This document shows positions 45,532 through 56,271 of a DNA stretch of 64,000 nt, piece by piece. Every line of letters starts with the position of its first letter. Positions within the stretch are counted from its first letter, which is position 1. The stretch is from assembly GCA_003988855.1 (NCBI GenBank), contig QYAI01000013.1:1-64000 (forward strand). The letters run 5' to 3'. This DNA comes from Arachnopeziza araneosa (taxonomy: Eukaryota; Ascomycota; Leotiomycetes; Helotiales; Arachnopezizaceae). A program made the translations under genes and the position numbers. The notes under the pieces were generated by a model. That model did not search any database. It saw nothing but the letters and a program-made list of their open reading frames with translations, and was not told where the DNA came from.

Positions 45532-46417
45532 ATGTCTCGCCCAGAAGATACTCTGTATGCCCCTCCTCCCAACCGTCTATACACCCCTCTAACAGTTATT
45601 CAGCCCTCCAGATCTCCACTATAACGACACCGAAGCACGGAAATATACCACCTCCTCCCGTATTCAAAATATTCAAGCTTCCATGACCCATCGCGCTCTC
45701 GAGCTCCTAGACCTCAAAGACTCTTCTCTGGTCCTCGACATAGGATGTGGTTCCGGCCTCTCAGGTGAAATCCTCTCCTCTGAAGAAGGAGGTTCTCATA
45801 TCTGGGTCGGAATGGATATTTCCGCTTCCATGCTAGATATCGCACTCCAACGAGATGTAGAAGGAGATTTAATGCTTGCAGATATTGGGCAAGGAGTACC
45901 ATTTCGAGCGGGAAGTTTTGATGCTGCGATTTCAATTAGTGCGATACAGTGGTTGTGTAATGCAGAGAGTTCAGAAGTTTCAAGTTCGGGAAGACTGAGC
46001 AGGTTTTTTAATGGCTTATACGCAAGCTTAAAGAGGGGAGGTAGAGCGGTTTGTCAATTCTACCCGAAGAATGAGCAGCAGAGGACTATGATAAGTGGTG
46101 CTGCTATCAAGGCTGGTTTTGGGGCTGGTATTTTGGAAGACGATCCCGGTACGAAGAATGCGAAGTTATATCTTGTTTTAACAGTAGGTGGGACTGCGGA
46201 AGAGGGGAATGGAGGAGATATCACGGGGGTGGTAAAGGGGATGGAGGGTGTGGATGTGTTGGATGCACGGAAGAAACATAGAGAAAAAGGAAGAAGAGAA
46301 ATCAAGAAGGGAAGCAAAGCTTGGATCTTGGGTAAAAAGGAACAGATGGAAAGGAAGGGGAAGGTAGTGAAGAACTCGTCGAAATATACTGGAAGAAAAA
46401 GAAAGATTACTTTCTAG
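45532..46417 (+). CDS. BUD23: 18S rRNA (guanine-N7) methyltransferase Bud23 (278 aa)
   Basis: Exon 1 is 45532-45554 (MSRPEDTL), the intron 45555-45603 and exon 2 45604-46417; the splice yields the conserved start MSRPEDTLPPDLHYNDTEAR. The SAM-binding motif is LVLDIGCGSGLSGEIL, followed by WVGMDISASMLDIAL, LADIGQGVPFRAGSFDAAIS and ISAIQWLC. The tail is lysine-rich (KAWILGKKEQMERKGK ... GRKRKITF), a nucleolar-type signal also found in yeast Bud23. With Trm112 the enzyme makes m7G1575 (yeast numbering) in 18S rRNA and is needed for 40S export. The tail is long compared with yeast, mostly through an extra Gly/Glu insert. Confidence 0.95.
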
Positions 46418-46877
46418 CGTAGAGGAGTCTCTTCAGCATGCATGGCGTTCGGAGATGGATGGGTCTTGATATCACGGTATAGAATTACATGGAAACAATT
46501 CGAGCTTGAACCTGAGCAGTTCTCAGAGCCTTGCCAATGATTCCTGCGAGCAGTCTGCCTGATTTTAGTCTCATCCATGTCAAGCTTTCATATTATTCGT
46601 TCTTTTTCGTTGGTTCCCAAATCATGAGTGGTCGCATGCTGTGCGACCATCTACCATCAAGCAGATAAAACCCCTCGAATGTCCCTCTCTATTTTACTCT
46701 CCTCATTTAACAACCACAATCAGGCAAGAGTAAGATCTGGATCGCATCTGATAGCTGAGAACAGCAACCAAGAGAATCTCAATCTGTAAGCATTCCAGTT
46801 TCAAGACCAATAATTCCGAGTTACTGACAACCCCATGAGGCCACCAATCACATCAACCTAACACCAAGCTTGTCAAC
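46418..46877. other. Intergenic before the small secreted protein
   Basis: A palindromic stretch gtcgcatgctgtgcgac lies near 46630. Otherwise pyrimidine-rich promoter-like sequence. No gene seen. Confidence 0.5.
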
Positions 46878-47120
46878 ATGCGATTTACTACTCTTCTTCC
46901 TCTTCTTCTCACGACCACTACAGTCCTCGCTGGTCCTGCTGCTTACGGTCTTTGCCAGGCAGGCTGTGCTGGCGTAGTCACGGCCTGCTACGGTGCAGCA
47001 GGTTGTACTTGGGGAGCAACCCTCGGTGCCACGGCTCCCGTCACGATTCTAGCTTGCAATTCTGCGTTCGGAGCGTGCCAGGCTACTTGTGCTGCCCTTC
47101 TCCTTGTTCCGAGTCTCTGA
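46878..47120 (+). CDS. Small secreted ZYS3-like cysteine protein (80 aa)
   Basis: A single exon. Residues 1-18 are a signal peptide (MRFTTLLPLLLTTTTVLA). The mature part is Ala/Gly/Cys-rich with six cysteines: LCQAGCAGVVTACYGAAGC, then ILACNSAFGACQATCA. This pattern, with the central GATLGATAP, matches a widespread fungal family annotated as zygote-specific protein ZYS3-like or copy of class V proteins, usually about 75-90 residues. Function is unknown; extracellular location is inferred from the signal peptide. Stand-alone gene with no introns. Confidence 0.8.
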   Translation: MRFTTLLPLLLTTTTVLAGPAAYGLCQAGCAGVVTACYGAAGCTWGATLGATAPVTILACNSAFGACQATCAALLLVPSL

Positions 47121-47427
47121 AGGGAAGTAGAACTTTACCTAGGAGATGTGTGCAGCGACTTTGTGTGGTAATGGGAAAGTAGGAAATAGCACACAGCACT
47201 TGAAGAATTATGATAATAAGGAACGCTACCAGAGATAGTTTATAAGCTTACGAATTCAAGTAGCTAATGAATGCTAATCCTCCGGGGTATCTTGAGCAAC
47301 TCCGTCTCCTAACGCCGTGCTAAGAGTGATCTATTTATAAGTGCAGTGTAGCAAAATTGTATAGCAATTCTTCATCTGTTCCGCCCCATCTCCACACAAT
47401 ATTACGATGGTAGATGAGAGTAGCCTG
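47121..47427. other. Convergent 3' gap
   Basis: Between the stops of the small secreted protein and the coiled-coil gene. Nothing recognised. Confidence 0.5.
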
Positions 47428-48025
47428 TCAAACTTTGGACTCTTGAGCCTCGGCGTGTTCGAAAATACACTCTGCGCGACCTTCAAACATGGCAATGAGT
47501 TCATTGGCTATATTGTTGGTATGAGCTTCAATAGTCTTCACGCTAACTAGAATTTGGTACTCGAGGTTTTGACGTTTCTTATTGAGAGCTTCGAGGCGGT
47601 CCCAGGCTGCTTGTTGGGATTTGGTGCTAAAGTAAAGTCAGATCATTCTTGATAAGAGGAAGCAAAAACTGATACGAAATCAAAGAAATATAAGTGATGA
47701 ATTACAAGTGAGATGAGAACTCACATTCTATTCTTCCTACTCTCAAATGAAGCATCAATTTTCTCATTCAGCTCCTTGATGCGCTTCTTGTGCTGTTCTT
47801 CAAGAGTCTTGCGGTTCTTCTCGCGTTGAGTTTTAGACTGAAATAAATCAGTATATCTACTCAAGCCATCGATTAGAGGAGATTCCGTACACTCGACATC
47901 AAATTCTTCGCAGCCGTCAAGACAGCTTCATCAGTGTCTGGAGGGCTTTGCGCTTCCGCCTCTGGCTCTGATTCGTGAGCTGTAGATTGAGGGCTTTTAC
48001 GAGATTTCCCGGACACCATGACCAT
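47428..48025 (-). CDS. Predicted coiled-coil protein (148 aa)
   Basis: Three exons (48025-47891, 47837-47725, 47626-47428) with canonical introns that keep phase; a second in-frame ATG two codons in is an alternative start. The N-terminus is polar and acidic (HESEPEAEAQSPPDTDEA). From residue 40 on the protein is heptad-rich: REKNRKTLEEQHKKRIKELN, AWDRLEALNKKRQNLEYQI and HTNNIANELIAMFEGRAECI. No family is recognised. The size and helical content resemble small kinetochore or meiotic structural proteins, but nothing specific supports that. The gene is divergent from PXR1 over 226 bp. Confidence 0.75.
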
Positions 48026-48251
48026 AATCTAGGAGAGATATATCCCCCTTCAACAGGCCTGTTTGATTGAAAGAATTGGAAATTTCTGAATATGACACAA
48101 CTGGTTGAAGTGACAAGGCTGAGATCAAAGCTTATAATATTCTCAAATGGGACTAGCGCAGCCCCGCGGGTTGACACCGCCAAAAATTCAGACTCGGACA
48201 CTTTATTTCTTCAAGATCTCAAGACGAAAGTATCCCTTTCGCAACACAACC
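48026..48251. promoter_or_regulatory. Divergent promoter between coiled-coil gene and PXR1
   Basis: 226 bp between outward start codons. Contains gcgcagccccgcgggttgac near 48160. No further motif recognised. Confidence 0.45.
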
Positions 48252-49448
48252 ATGGGTCTCGCAGCGCCGAAGAAGTAGGAGATTGCTTTCAAACCCCTCA
48301 ATGTTTATTCTAACAAACTTTTAGAAAGATCAAGCTCTCCCACGATCCAAATAACACAAGATGGACTGCAGATAAATCCAACTTTGGCCACAAAATTCTC
48401 ACAAGCCAAGGATGGCAACCGGGTGAATATTTAGGAGTCAAGGACGCAGCGCATGCTGAATATCATACCGCTGCCAATGCTTCGCATATTCGAGTCGCTA
48501 TCAAAGACGACAATTTAGGGCTTGGCGCTAAACTTGGAACTGGTGTGGGGCACGGAGAATGCACTGGTCTTGATGCTTTCAAAGATCTGCTTGGGAGGTT
48601 GAATGGGAAAGATGAGGACGAAATTGCAAAGGAACAGAGACAGAGAGATGATATTCGAAGAGCGATTTATACCGAGAAGAGATGGGGGAGCGTGAGATTT
48701 GTTAGCGGGGGTTTTTTGATTGGAGATAAGATTCAGGTTTTGATTGATGCAGAAGCGGCGAGGATACGAAAGATGGCCAAGGGAGAATTGCCCGTACCGA
48801 AAGAGCCTGAAAGCGGTTCGAGTTCGTCAAGTTCAGAGGACGAATCGGCTGCTGTCGAGAAACAGAAGAAATCGAAAAAGCGGAAAGCTGATGCTTTAGA
48901 GGTAATGGAAGTAGAAGTTATAGCAGTCAAGATTAAAAAAGCCAAGAAGAAACGGAAGGTGGAGATAGTGGCCGAAACAATGGTTGTGGAAGCTTTGGAA
49001 AGTGGCAAATTATCTAAGAAGTCAAAGCAAGACCGCAAGTCACAAGTGGAAGATTCTTCTTCCGAAGGGGGGGCTGAAATCAAGAAGCGGAAGCAGGAAA
49101 AGAAGGAGAGAAAAGAGCGGAAAAAGCAAGAGAAAGTAGGCTTAGAGACTTCGGATCCCGAAAAGATTTCAAAGAAAGAGAAGAAGTCCAAGAAAGACGA
49201 GAACAAAATCGAGGCTTCCGAATCATCCACAAAAGAAAGCACACCCCTAACGTCTTTACCAGTCGAATCCAGTGGCCAGTCTACACCCATGATGTCAGGA
49301 AGACATGCTGTACGATCACGAAACATTGCACAGAAGAGGCTAGCAAGTATGGATGTAGCATCTTTGAACCAGGTAAGGGTTTCCTTTGATTATATTTACA
49401 ACTCAGCTAACGAGCCTATAGATCTTTATGATCAAGTCACAATCCTAG
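48252..49448 (+). CDS. PXR1: PinX1-related G-patch protein Pxr1 (365 aa)
   Basis: Three exons (48252-48274, 48325-49372, 49422-49448). The splices give the conserved ends: MGLAAPKKKIKLSHDPNN at the start and LNQIFMIKSQS at the stop. The G-patch is at residues 25-70 (FGHKILTSQGWQPGEYLG, NLGLGAKLGTG), followed by TGLDAFKDLLGRLNGK and FVSGGFLIGDK. The C-terminal half is a Lys/Glu/Ser-rich nucleolar tail with many KKxKK runs. Yeast Pxr1/Gno1 activates the helicase Prp43 in rRNA and snoRNA maturation; the animal homologue PinX1 also inhibits telomerase. The tail length varies between species, as expected for low complexity. Confidence 0.93.
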
Positions 49449-49515
49449 ATGTATAGAGACAAGAAATGCAATTCAAACCAACACCCAACTCCATTCTCCC
49501 CATCCCGTTTCTATC

Positions 49516-50309
49516 TCACTCAAAAAGAGCAGCCAAATCCACTTCCACCCCCTCCCAAGCCCGTTTCTCTCCATCCCCACCAAAAGTCGCCCATACTGTC
49601 CCTCCACCATTCCCATTCCCCATATCTAAATCGTCCCTAAACACAAATCTAGCCTTTTCCTGCTTATCTCTCCTCTGCCACATCAATTCCTTCTTCTTCC
49701 TCTCCCCCTTCTTGACTTCTGATAACCCATTAACCTCCCAACCCCCATGAACAAGCGGCTTCACATTCACGCTCACCTCCTCGCTCCCTCTAACTCCGCT
49801 CAATAGACTGGTCACTGCATTCTCTGCAGCCCCAATCGGCGTTTTCGAATTCGCGCAATAGAGACGCGAGGTGATTGACGTATGACAGGTAGCAGCAAGA
49901 TTAAATTCAGTGGTGGTGCTTCCGTTTGGGAGAAGATAGAGGGGCTTTACTATCAACGATGGAACAGAGGACTTTGACGAAGGTGTGATGAGAATCTTAA
50001 AGGGTAAGGAGTCGGTGTTCTTGGCTTTGATTTCGTTATGTTTTGTGACTCTGTCTATGTATTTCGCAAGACCCAGGGGAGGGAAGCTTTTGGCGTTGTT
50101 TTGACTTTTAAGTTGATTAACTCTTATTGGAGAAGAGTATCTGGTGAAAGCGGGAGGGTGAGCGCTAGTTAGTGTTGCGCTGGAAGAGAGCCGTCAACTT
50201 AGTTTTGGTTCTATTTTGGTTCTCACTCTGAGAGAGAAGGGAGTGGTAAGAGATGAGCGACATACCAAATCATCAACACCAAAGCCGTTGCAAAAGATGG
50301 AATCCTCAT
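49516..50309 (-). CDS. Secreted protein of unknown function (235 aa)
   Basis: Exon 1 is 50309-50266, an 86-nt intron ends at 50180 (GTATGT donor, TTCCAG acceptor), and exon 2 is 50179-49516, in phase. Exon 1 and the splice junction encode a signal peptide (MRIPSFATALVLMICATLTS). The mature part begins AHPPAFTRYSSPIRVNQ and includes LGLAKYIDRVTKHNEIKAKN, KPLYLLPNGSTTTEFNL and VSVNVKPLVHGGWEV. The second half is charged (EVKKGERKKKELMWQRRDKQ) and ends in a Gly-rich stretch. There are only two cysteines in the mature part. No family is recognised. It ends 68 bp from the convergent PXR1 stop. An extracellular or endomembrane protein is inferred from the leader alone. Confidence 0.7.
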
Positions 50310-51080
50310 CTTCGGCTATCTCTCGTCCAACCCAATTCGGTTTTCGCTATCGTGCTTTCTATTCACAATCCGACCACATTCCCTTCGGGGAAGACGGGGA
50401 ACAGGAGCAAGAGAAACAGGAAGAGTACTCTCCGTACTTAACACCTCGCGCACAGCGCGGGTGAAACCGCATAGTCCCAGCTCAATATAAATAAATGACA
50501 TGACATAACTTAACCAGCGCGAGGAGGCGACTATAGCTATAAAGTACGCCCGATTTGAACTGCCGACACGGCGGAAATCAGCCCTTGTGTTTCCGAGGAT
50601 TTGGTTCTGTTGGTTGGGTTGGTGTTTCAAGTCTGGGGAGCGTGTAGGGTGGTTGTGGGACTGGCTGGAAATGCAAGGGGAATGAGGACGGATTTAGGTG
50701 ATCAGCCTGATAGCATGGGAATGTATGGGGTAAGTTGTTGTCGGAAGCGAGAGGTTAACAGGGGAAATTAAGCGTTATTTACTTAGCTCGTGTACTCAAA
50801 ACAATATCACTATTACGAGAATTTGGATTTTACGTTCAAAGTTCTAGTCCTGAATGTTCCGTATCATAAGGTTTTCCGGGTTGATTCAAATCTGAGAGTC
50901 TGCTGATTGTTTTCTACAACCACCCGTCCAAAGCGACTGCGAGATCGAATACTGCTGCTCACCTTTGTGCGTATGTATGCTCCTCCATGTATTTTCCTCT
51001 CGATATCATCAAGATTACAGCTCCGTATGCTTGATTCAGTGAGCCTGCTGCGAGTGGAGATCAAGAAACTCCTCGTGCCT
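50310..51080. other. Intergenic, transition into the BTB array
   Basis: Upstream of the secreted-protein gene. A minus-strand GTTCAAATC motif near 50555 looks like a tRNA box B, but no cloverleaf closes. No gene recognised. Confidence 0.45.
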
Positions 51081-51890
51081 TCATTGCTCTGGGACTTCAT
51101 ATTCTTTCATATCCAGAGTAACCCTCCGTTTCCCCGTTCTTTCCAGTTTCTCAATCACCAAAGTCAGGATATCCAAGAGGATCTCCTTAGTGAAACTCGT
51201 TTTGCTTTGCTGGAATGCGTGTAGACAAGTTTGTAAGCACAAATATGTAAAAATAGTAAACGAAGTGGACTGTCCTTGGTAGCACTTTCGCATATGTAGA
51301 TCATTGTGTTGGTCGCAATTATATTCTGTGAAGTTCTGCGATATTCTATGCATTGAATAACAAAATTCTGCAGCCTTGGAATGAGAAGCTTGTCTGCTAG
51401 AACCCAGAGTTCAACGAGAGATTGACTGTCTGTTTGCTTTCCAGCCTTATTTTCTTCACTACTATCATCAGTGTCGACGTCCTTGGTATACATCCACTGC
51501 ACCCGAAAACGAATAGCAGCTTCAGTACTATCTTCCAAAACATATCTCTGAGTTTTGCGTTCTACTAGATCGCTATTAAACGCGGCCTTGAGAACTGGTG
51601 AAAACTCGCAAGCAACTTCTTTGTGAACACAAAACTCGACCATCTTCGGACCTGCGAGAAGAGTGACCGTGGTTGTAGGTTCCCTATTAACTTAGCAGAC
51701 TTTCCAAGATTCTCTACCAGGTACGCACATAAATTTGATGCGCTTTGTTTCTCTCTTTTCGCCGTCTGGCGCCGGGCGCTTAGTAGCAGAGGATGCGTCA
51801 CCATTGCTCCTAACTCCTTGAGACGAGAATCTCTTAGGCGGTTTGGCGTTGAGAATGGCTTGGTAGGTTGTTTCCGAAAGATTTCGAAAG
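51081..51890 (-). pseudogene. BTB/POZ gene with a frameshift near its 3' end
   Basis: The upstream exon reads in frame from about 51885 (KRPAPDGEKRETKRIKFM) with no ATG found; the intron (GTGCGT...TTAATAG, about 51734-51690) joins EPTTTVTLLAGPKMVEF. The BTB core follows (CVHKEVACEFSPVLKAAFNS, TQRYVLEDSTEAAIRF, WMYTKDV), then LWVLADKLLIPRLQN and ESATKDSPLRLLF. At about 51222 the frame is lost: the family pattern continues in another frame as FQQSKTSFTKEILLDIL to YEVPEQ. No intron of plausible size bridges this. It is either a recent pseudogene or one base of sequence error; the missing start favours decay. Confidence 0.7.
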
Positions 51891-52716
51891 TTTGAAAGTA
51901 GTTATTGATAAAAGATCAGCTCGCGTTGAGAAAGAGGCGCGTCAAGGTATAAATATTCACCAACTCACTTAGCCGATGAGTAATATGCCTTATTATCAGG
52001 AATATCACATGAATAGAAGAATCGAGTTTTGTAACACAGAAGTCACGAGAAGTAGAACGCATCAAGGCCTCGAACTTTCTCATTTTGCAAAGTCTTTGAA
52101 TCGAAGCATGTTTACCCTAGTCGAACCACAAGACACCAAAATCTTCATATCACCCTCGACCCAAAAGTTTAGCCTGCTGATTGAGTGGATTGAGTCATTT
52201 TCTTCTACCTTTGTCTATCCAAGGTCTTGTAGTTTACCAGCTCCCTGATATGCAGCCTCGGAGGTGCTATTTGCTTTTTCAGTTTGGTGGAAATTTCGGT
52301 TGAAACTAAATGAAGATGAAATCTAGATAATGTGACGTGATTCCCAAATCGCCAGGACCAAGTCTGGAATCCCAGGTTCGAAATCCAGAACATTCCAGAT
52401 GACCAATCTCCACAGTTCGATTACTGTTATCGAGCAAATATTCATTTATCAGCTCTTTGCTTTCGTAGTTGAAATGACCATTGAACAAAATAATCACAGT
52501 ATCGTTCTTAACTCAATGAGAGTCATTAACCGTCAAGTCGGTTTCACTACGTAGACGTCTAGACCCTGAGCAATTAGAACTCACCCCAAAGACCTAGAAG
52601 TAGCTAAATCTACTTCTCAGCAACCATGAACTTATTGATATCTCGGTCATTTTTCTAATATTTTCTCTTCCAAGAAGAAATTTCGCTGGCTCAGCAGCCA
52701 AGTCAACAACAAATTC
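51891..52716. other. Intergenic within the BTB array
   Basis: No gene supported. Short open frames on both strands lack family motifs. Likely contains promoter sequence of the frameshifted copy and 3' debris of the next relic. Confidence 0.4.
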
Positions 52717-53310
52717 CTAGGAAGCATTACTCTGTACTCTGCGCTCAGAAATCTCATCTCTGGAGATTATGAACCCAATATAATCTAGGAGTAGACAACG
52801 GGGTGTGTTTTGTTGAGTTATATTCTCGTAGACATAATGAAGTACGTGAAGAGGAACTATGTAGGTTTGTTTCTGATTTGCAATCGCGTTTTCGAGGCGT
52901 AATACTGCAACTTGGGCATAGTAAGCTTTTTTGCCAGAATCTGTAGCTGTACCAAAGTAAAAAGCTAATCGTCTTTTCTGCTAGTAAAATTATATCTGAA
53001 GGTAGCTCTTTACTCGTAGCTCCGTTGTAACACCATTTCACAAGAGACTAACTACTTGAATAGAACCCCATAAAAGTGATCTTGCTGTGAGTTCTCTTCT
53101 TGAAGTTGTCCAAAAATTAGCCCTTGGGGAGGGGACATTATTTGAAGGCGACTTCTCTGTGGATCTGAAACTCGGTATTTTCCGGTCCTGCCACAGGGGT
53201 CATCAAAGCAAGAGCACCCTTTGAATTATCAGCCCGAACACTTATCAACTTGTCTATAGTACTTACTTGGGTACAAGAAAACTCCTGGAAGCTGAGCCGC
53301 GAGTCGCCAT
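52717..53310 (-). pseudogene. BTB/POZ relic
   Basis: An ATG at 53310 (MATRGSASRSFLVP) precedes GTAAGT. Past the acceptor a frame reads GPENTEFQIHREVAFK, equivalent to the BTB start of the neighbours, then hits a stop. FLDNFKKRTHSKITFMGF, KWCYNGATSK and finally LHYVYENITQQNTPRCLLLDYIGF (family VYENT...SPLRRLLVD) follow in different frames with stops between them. All blocks are in family order, so this is an old decayed copy, more degraded than the 51-kb one. The presumed splice phase also no longer matches. Confidence 0.65.
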
Positions 53311-54468
53311 GATGACTGAAATTGGTGAAGAAATCAAGTCAATCGTGATTTGTAAGAGTTCCCATAGCTTGGTGCTTTGTGATATAGAGCGAGGGCAATG
53401 GTGATAGATTGATAGAGTCGTTGTTGTTACCTATGAAAGGTTCGAGCAGTGGTAGGGATTGACGAATTGTCATGTAGAAGAGATCGAGCTTCAAGTGCGA
53501 GGTAGGATTTAGTGGAGCTTTCAAGAGATAATTGAAATTGGGTTCAAATTATCAAGTGCTGATTCACCGAGTCTCGGACGGCAAGAGTTACAGTATAGCT
53601 TAATTATCCTAAGTCGGTCTACTCTGCGTTCATAAAACTCGGAGTCCTAGTCCGTTTTCTCCGCCTCCTCCGACTTACCGTCTAGCACCTACATAATATT
53701 AAATAAACCTTTTTCGGTCATCGCCAACATGCCCACTCCTCTCTTTAGGTACACGGGTCCTCTCTTCCTGGGCTGCCACGCCAGTAAACCATCAGCCCAG
53801 ACATTCTAATTCACGACCTATCTACCCGCCGGGTAGCGCCATACCGGCCGACTTTGAACGAATAAAAAACTTAACCTACACACCTGGTTTAGTTTCTGTC
53901 TTCCTACAGTTTTGCTATTTCGAAGCTTGCTTTTGGCTGTCTGGCCGAGTGGTCAGTTATTCTCAAGTATTGATTATATTTTTTATTTGCCTTGAGGTTT
54001 TAGCGAGATCGCGTCCTGGTCAAACAAGAATTCCCCGAAGGAGAAACTTACTGACCTACGAAGCCTAGATGTACATACTTCAACCACAGCTATGAAATCC
54101 ATAATCCTCTATTTGTGGAGCAAAATGATGTCTTTGAAGATCAAGAAGTCACCTGCACAAACAGTGCATGTGCTTAAAAGTTTTAAGCTATATGAAACAG
54201 AATTACATAATGACTATTCTAGATAGGCCTCTACCATACAATAGTTCTCTGTCGTCCGTGATTTTGCTTCTAGCCATTCTTAATCTTAATTCTAAGTGCT
54301 ACTCCATCCCATATCATCTTATTCTTATAATCATCCACAAACGATTGGCCAGGCAACCATGTGGTACCTTCAATCTACACGCTGGATGAGTCTCTCTTCA
54401 GACGACCTGAAAGAATCGCAGTTCAGTGGTAGTCATTTCTATAACAGAGGGACAAACTTTGGACGGCC
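53311..54468. other. Intergenic with tRNA-like relic and GC-rich patch
   Basis: 53640-53900 is less AT-rich than its surroundings (tacccgccgggtagcgccat near 53825) and has no coding signal; it may be a fragment of a repeat or of a tRNA-linked element. A tRNA-Leu-like segment follows. The rest is AT-rich. Confidence 0.4.
53936..54035 (+). pseudogene. tRNA-Leu(CAA)-like relic with intron-like insert
   Basis: The 5' part gctgtctggccgagtggtca is a perfect tRNA start with box A (TGGCCGAGTGG). It continues to ttctcaag (CAA anticodon position), an AT-rich 30-nt insert and a second cttgag, as in intron-containing fungal tRNA-Leu. The T-arm box B (GGTTCRANTCC) is not intact and no 3' acceptor strand pairs with gctgtct, so it is probably non-functional. 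Confidence 0.3.
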
Positions 54469-55191
54469 TCAGTCTTCTGTAACTTTGTACAAATGGAGAG
54501 AGTCGTCTTCTGGCCGAATCTCCATCTTCATATGGGCTGGCATGTGTTCTGACATGACTGTAATTAAGTCGATTAAAAACTCCTGCGGGAAATATTGCGA
54601 ATGGTCTTTGAAGCCTCTTGTTGTCAAGTGAGCGCAAGCATCCACTATAAAGCGACGTAGAGGACTGTCCGCAACCATGTTCTGATATATATATGGAATA
54701 TAAACGATAGGAAGATTATTTGTGACCTTCCTGAACCTCAATAGTTCCTTCAATGCCATGTTTTGTAGCGTAGAAATCAAAAGCTTTTCCGCCAAGACCC
54801 ATAGCTCAATGACAGCTTTTACATTCTCGGTGTTGGCCTCATTCTTTTCAAAGCAACCTGCTTCCCAAGTGATGTCAAGCCTTTGTGTATATAGCCAGTG
54901 ATTCAGCAACCGTAAAGCTCGTGGAGTAGTGTCTTCGAGGCGATAGGTTTTGGTTTTGCCTTCCACAAAATCGCTGTTAAATGCATTTTTCAAGACAGAA
55001 GAATAATGGCAAGCAAAGTCTTGATGGACAGTAAAGACCTGTTCATCCTCACCGGCATATAAGGTGATCAGGTCATTGGGGTGGGTCAGCCTAATTACGG
55101 GGACATTTCTTCCAATACATTGTTTAACTTACTTCAGGCTTGGAAGTTTTCTCTTGGCCAGTGGTTTTGCAAGTGATGCTGAATTGGGCAT
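54469..55191 (-). CDS. BTB/POZ domain protein (226 aa)
   Basis: Exon 1 is 55191-55133 (basic leader MPNSASLAKPLAKRKLPSLK), the intron 55132-55091 (GTAAGT...ATTAG) and exon 2 55090-54469, in phase. The BTB core is NDLITLYAGEDEQVFTVHQD, then FACHYSSVLKNAFNSDF and TKTYRLEDTTPRALRL. It is followed by WLYTQRLDI and the family second half: LWVLAEKLLISTLQN, YQNMVADSPLRRFIVD and FPQEFLIDLITVMSEHMP. The frame is intact and the promoter region is short. Close in structure to its array neighbours but clearly diverged in the linker. Confidence 0.88.
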
Positions 55192-55520
55192 AGACGGGCT
55201 TGACTTGGAGATGGCAATCTCATTGGTGATGCTGGAAGGCGACATTGATTGGATTGAAGAAGACCGCTCAGAGCAACATGATATTGGTGCAAATTATGTC
55301 ACATCTGCAAGGGTATTGCAAAGTCTTATTTTGGCCCACCGTCTTCGAAGTTGACAAAAATAAGGTTCTAAAATGAATGTTGGTCGTGGCTTCTCCAGAA
55401 AAGATTTCTCACCACAACTGCAAACGTTAAAATTATTCACGTCTCTTCAAGTGCCTCATTTGCTTCAAACGAGCAGGGGCATCTGGCATAGCTCTTTACA
55501 AAGTTAAGCTTAAGTAAGTC
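55192..55520. other. Short intergenic gap
   Basis: Upstream side of the 226-aa BTB gene; no feature recognised. Confidence 0.45.
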
Positions 55521-55946
55521 TCAATTTACGCGGTCGTGTTGAACTAGACTAGCAGCAGATCCCACCTGCTCGAATCCTTCTGCATTTAAGTTCTGCTTGA
55601 ACCCATCTTTCCAGACTGTGAGGAGAGGATTTTCTGCTGAAACGTGTTGTAGCCGCCTGGCTCTCGTCTTCGCAGGTGATTCGGAGGAGAAATTTCTGGC
55701 AAGTGCTTGCAAGTTGGCCAAGTAGGTAAGATTTGCTGTACTCGCGTTACACGACAGAAAGGGGTTGCGATAAGAAACAAGATACTGAATACACTTCGGT
55801 TTTGTGTATGTGTGAAAACATCTACGGAGATATAGTTCAGAAAAGCCGACTACGGAAGAATTTTCAGTTGTCTTTCCTGATTCTTCATCGGATTTAAAGA
55901 AGTCCAAAGCAATTCTACGGCGTTTCTCCACGCTGAGTATATACAC
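55521..55946 (-). CDS. Unrecognised open frame (141 aa) between BTB genes
   Basis: A continuous frame with plausible composition (MYILSVEKRRRIALDFFKSD, YLRRCFHTYTKPKCIQYLVS, AENPLLTVWKDGFKQNLNAE). It has none of the BTB family motifs, no signal peptide and no membrane span. The start Met and lack of introns are untested. It may be a real lineage-specific gene or a chance frame; its position between two intact BTB genes gives no functional hint. Confidence 0.3.
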   Translation of the reverse strand: MYILSVEKRRRIALDFFKSDEESGKTTENSSVVGFSELYLRRCFHTYTKPKCIQYLVSYRNPFLSCNASTANLTYLANLQALARNFSSESPAKTRARRLQHVSAENPLLTVWKDGFKQNLNAEGFEQVGSAASLVQHDRVN

Positions 55947-56271
55947 TTACCTTTTAAGTTGTACTTCGAGTCCGTATAATACCTTATTTATATTTGAGGG
56001 AGAGGATATGACATCACTTTTCTGCTCAAAGACAGTTTCAGGTGACCTCCTGCAAGACGGAAAGAGACCACGGCATGGCAGGAGATTTCAGCTTTTATAA
56101 TGTTGTCATTGTACTCTCAATATTGTTATTCCTACAGAAGACCCTAGTTTCTCATTGTGTTTCCGAAGTCCACTTTGATTGAAGTCACTTGAAAAGGCGA
56201 CTAAGCCGCCAACTGATTCGAGAACGGGTCTTGGATTTCTTCGTGGCTTGATCTGGTTGTTCTTTACTCAA
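55947..56271. other. Short intergenic gap
   Basis: 3' side of the next BTB gene; AT-rich, nothing recognised. Confidence 0.45.

Noticed and set aside
50500..50610. tRNA on the minus strand suggested by GTTCAAATC
   Set aside because: T-stem bases do not pair and neither a D-arm nor an acceptor stem is found.
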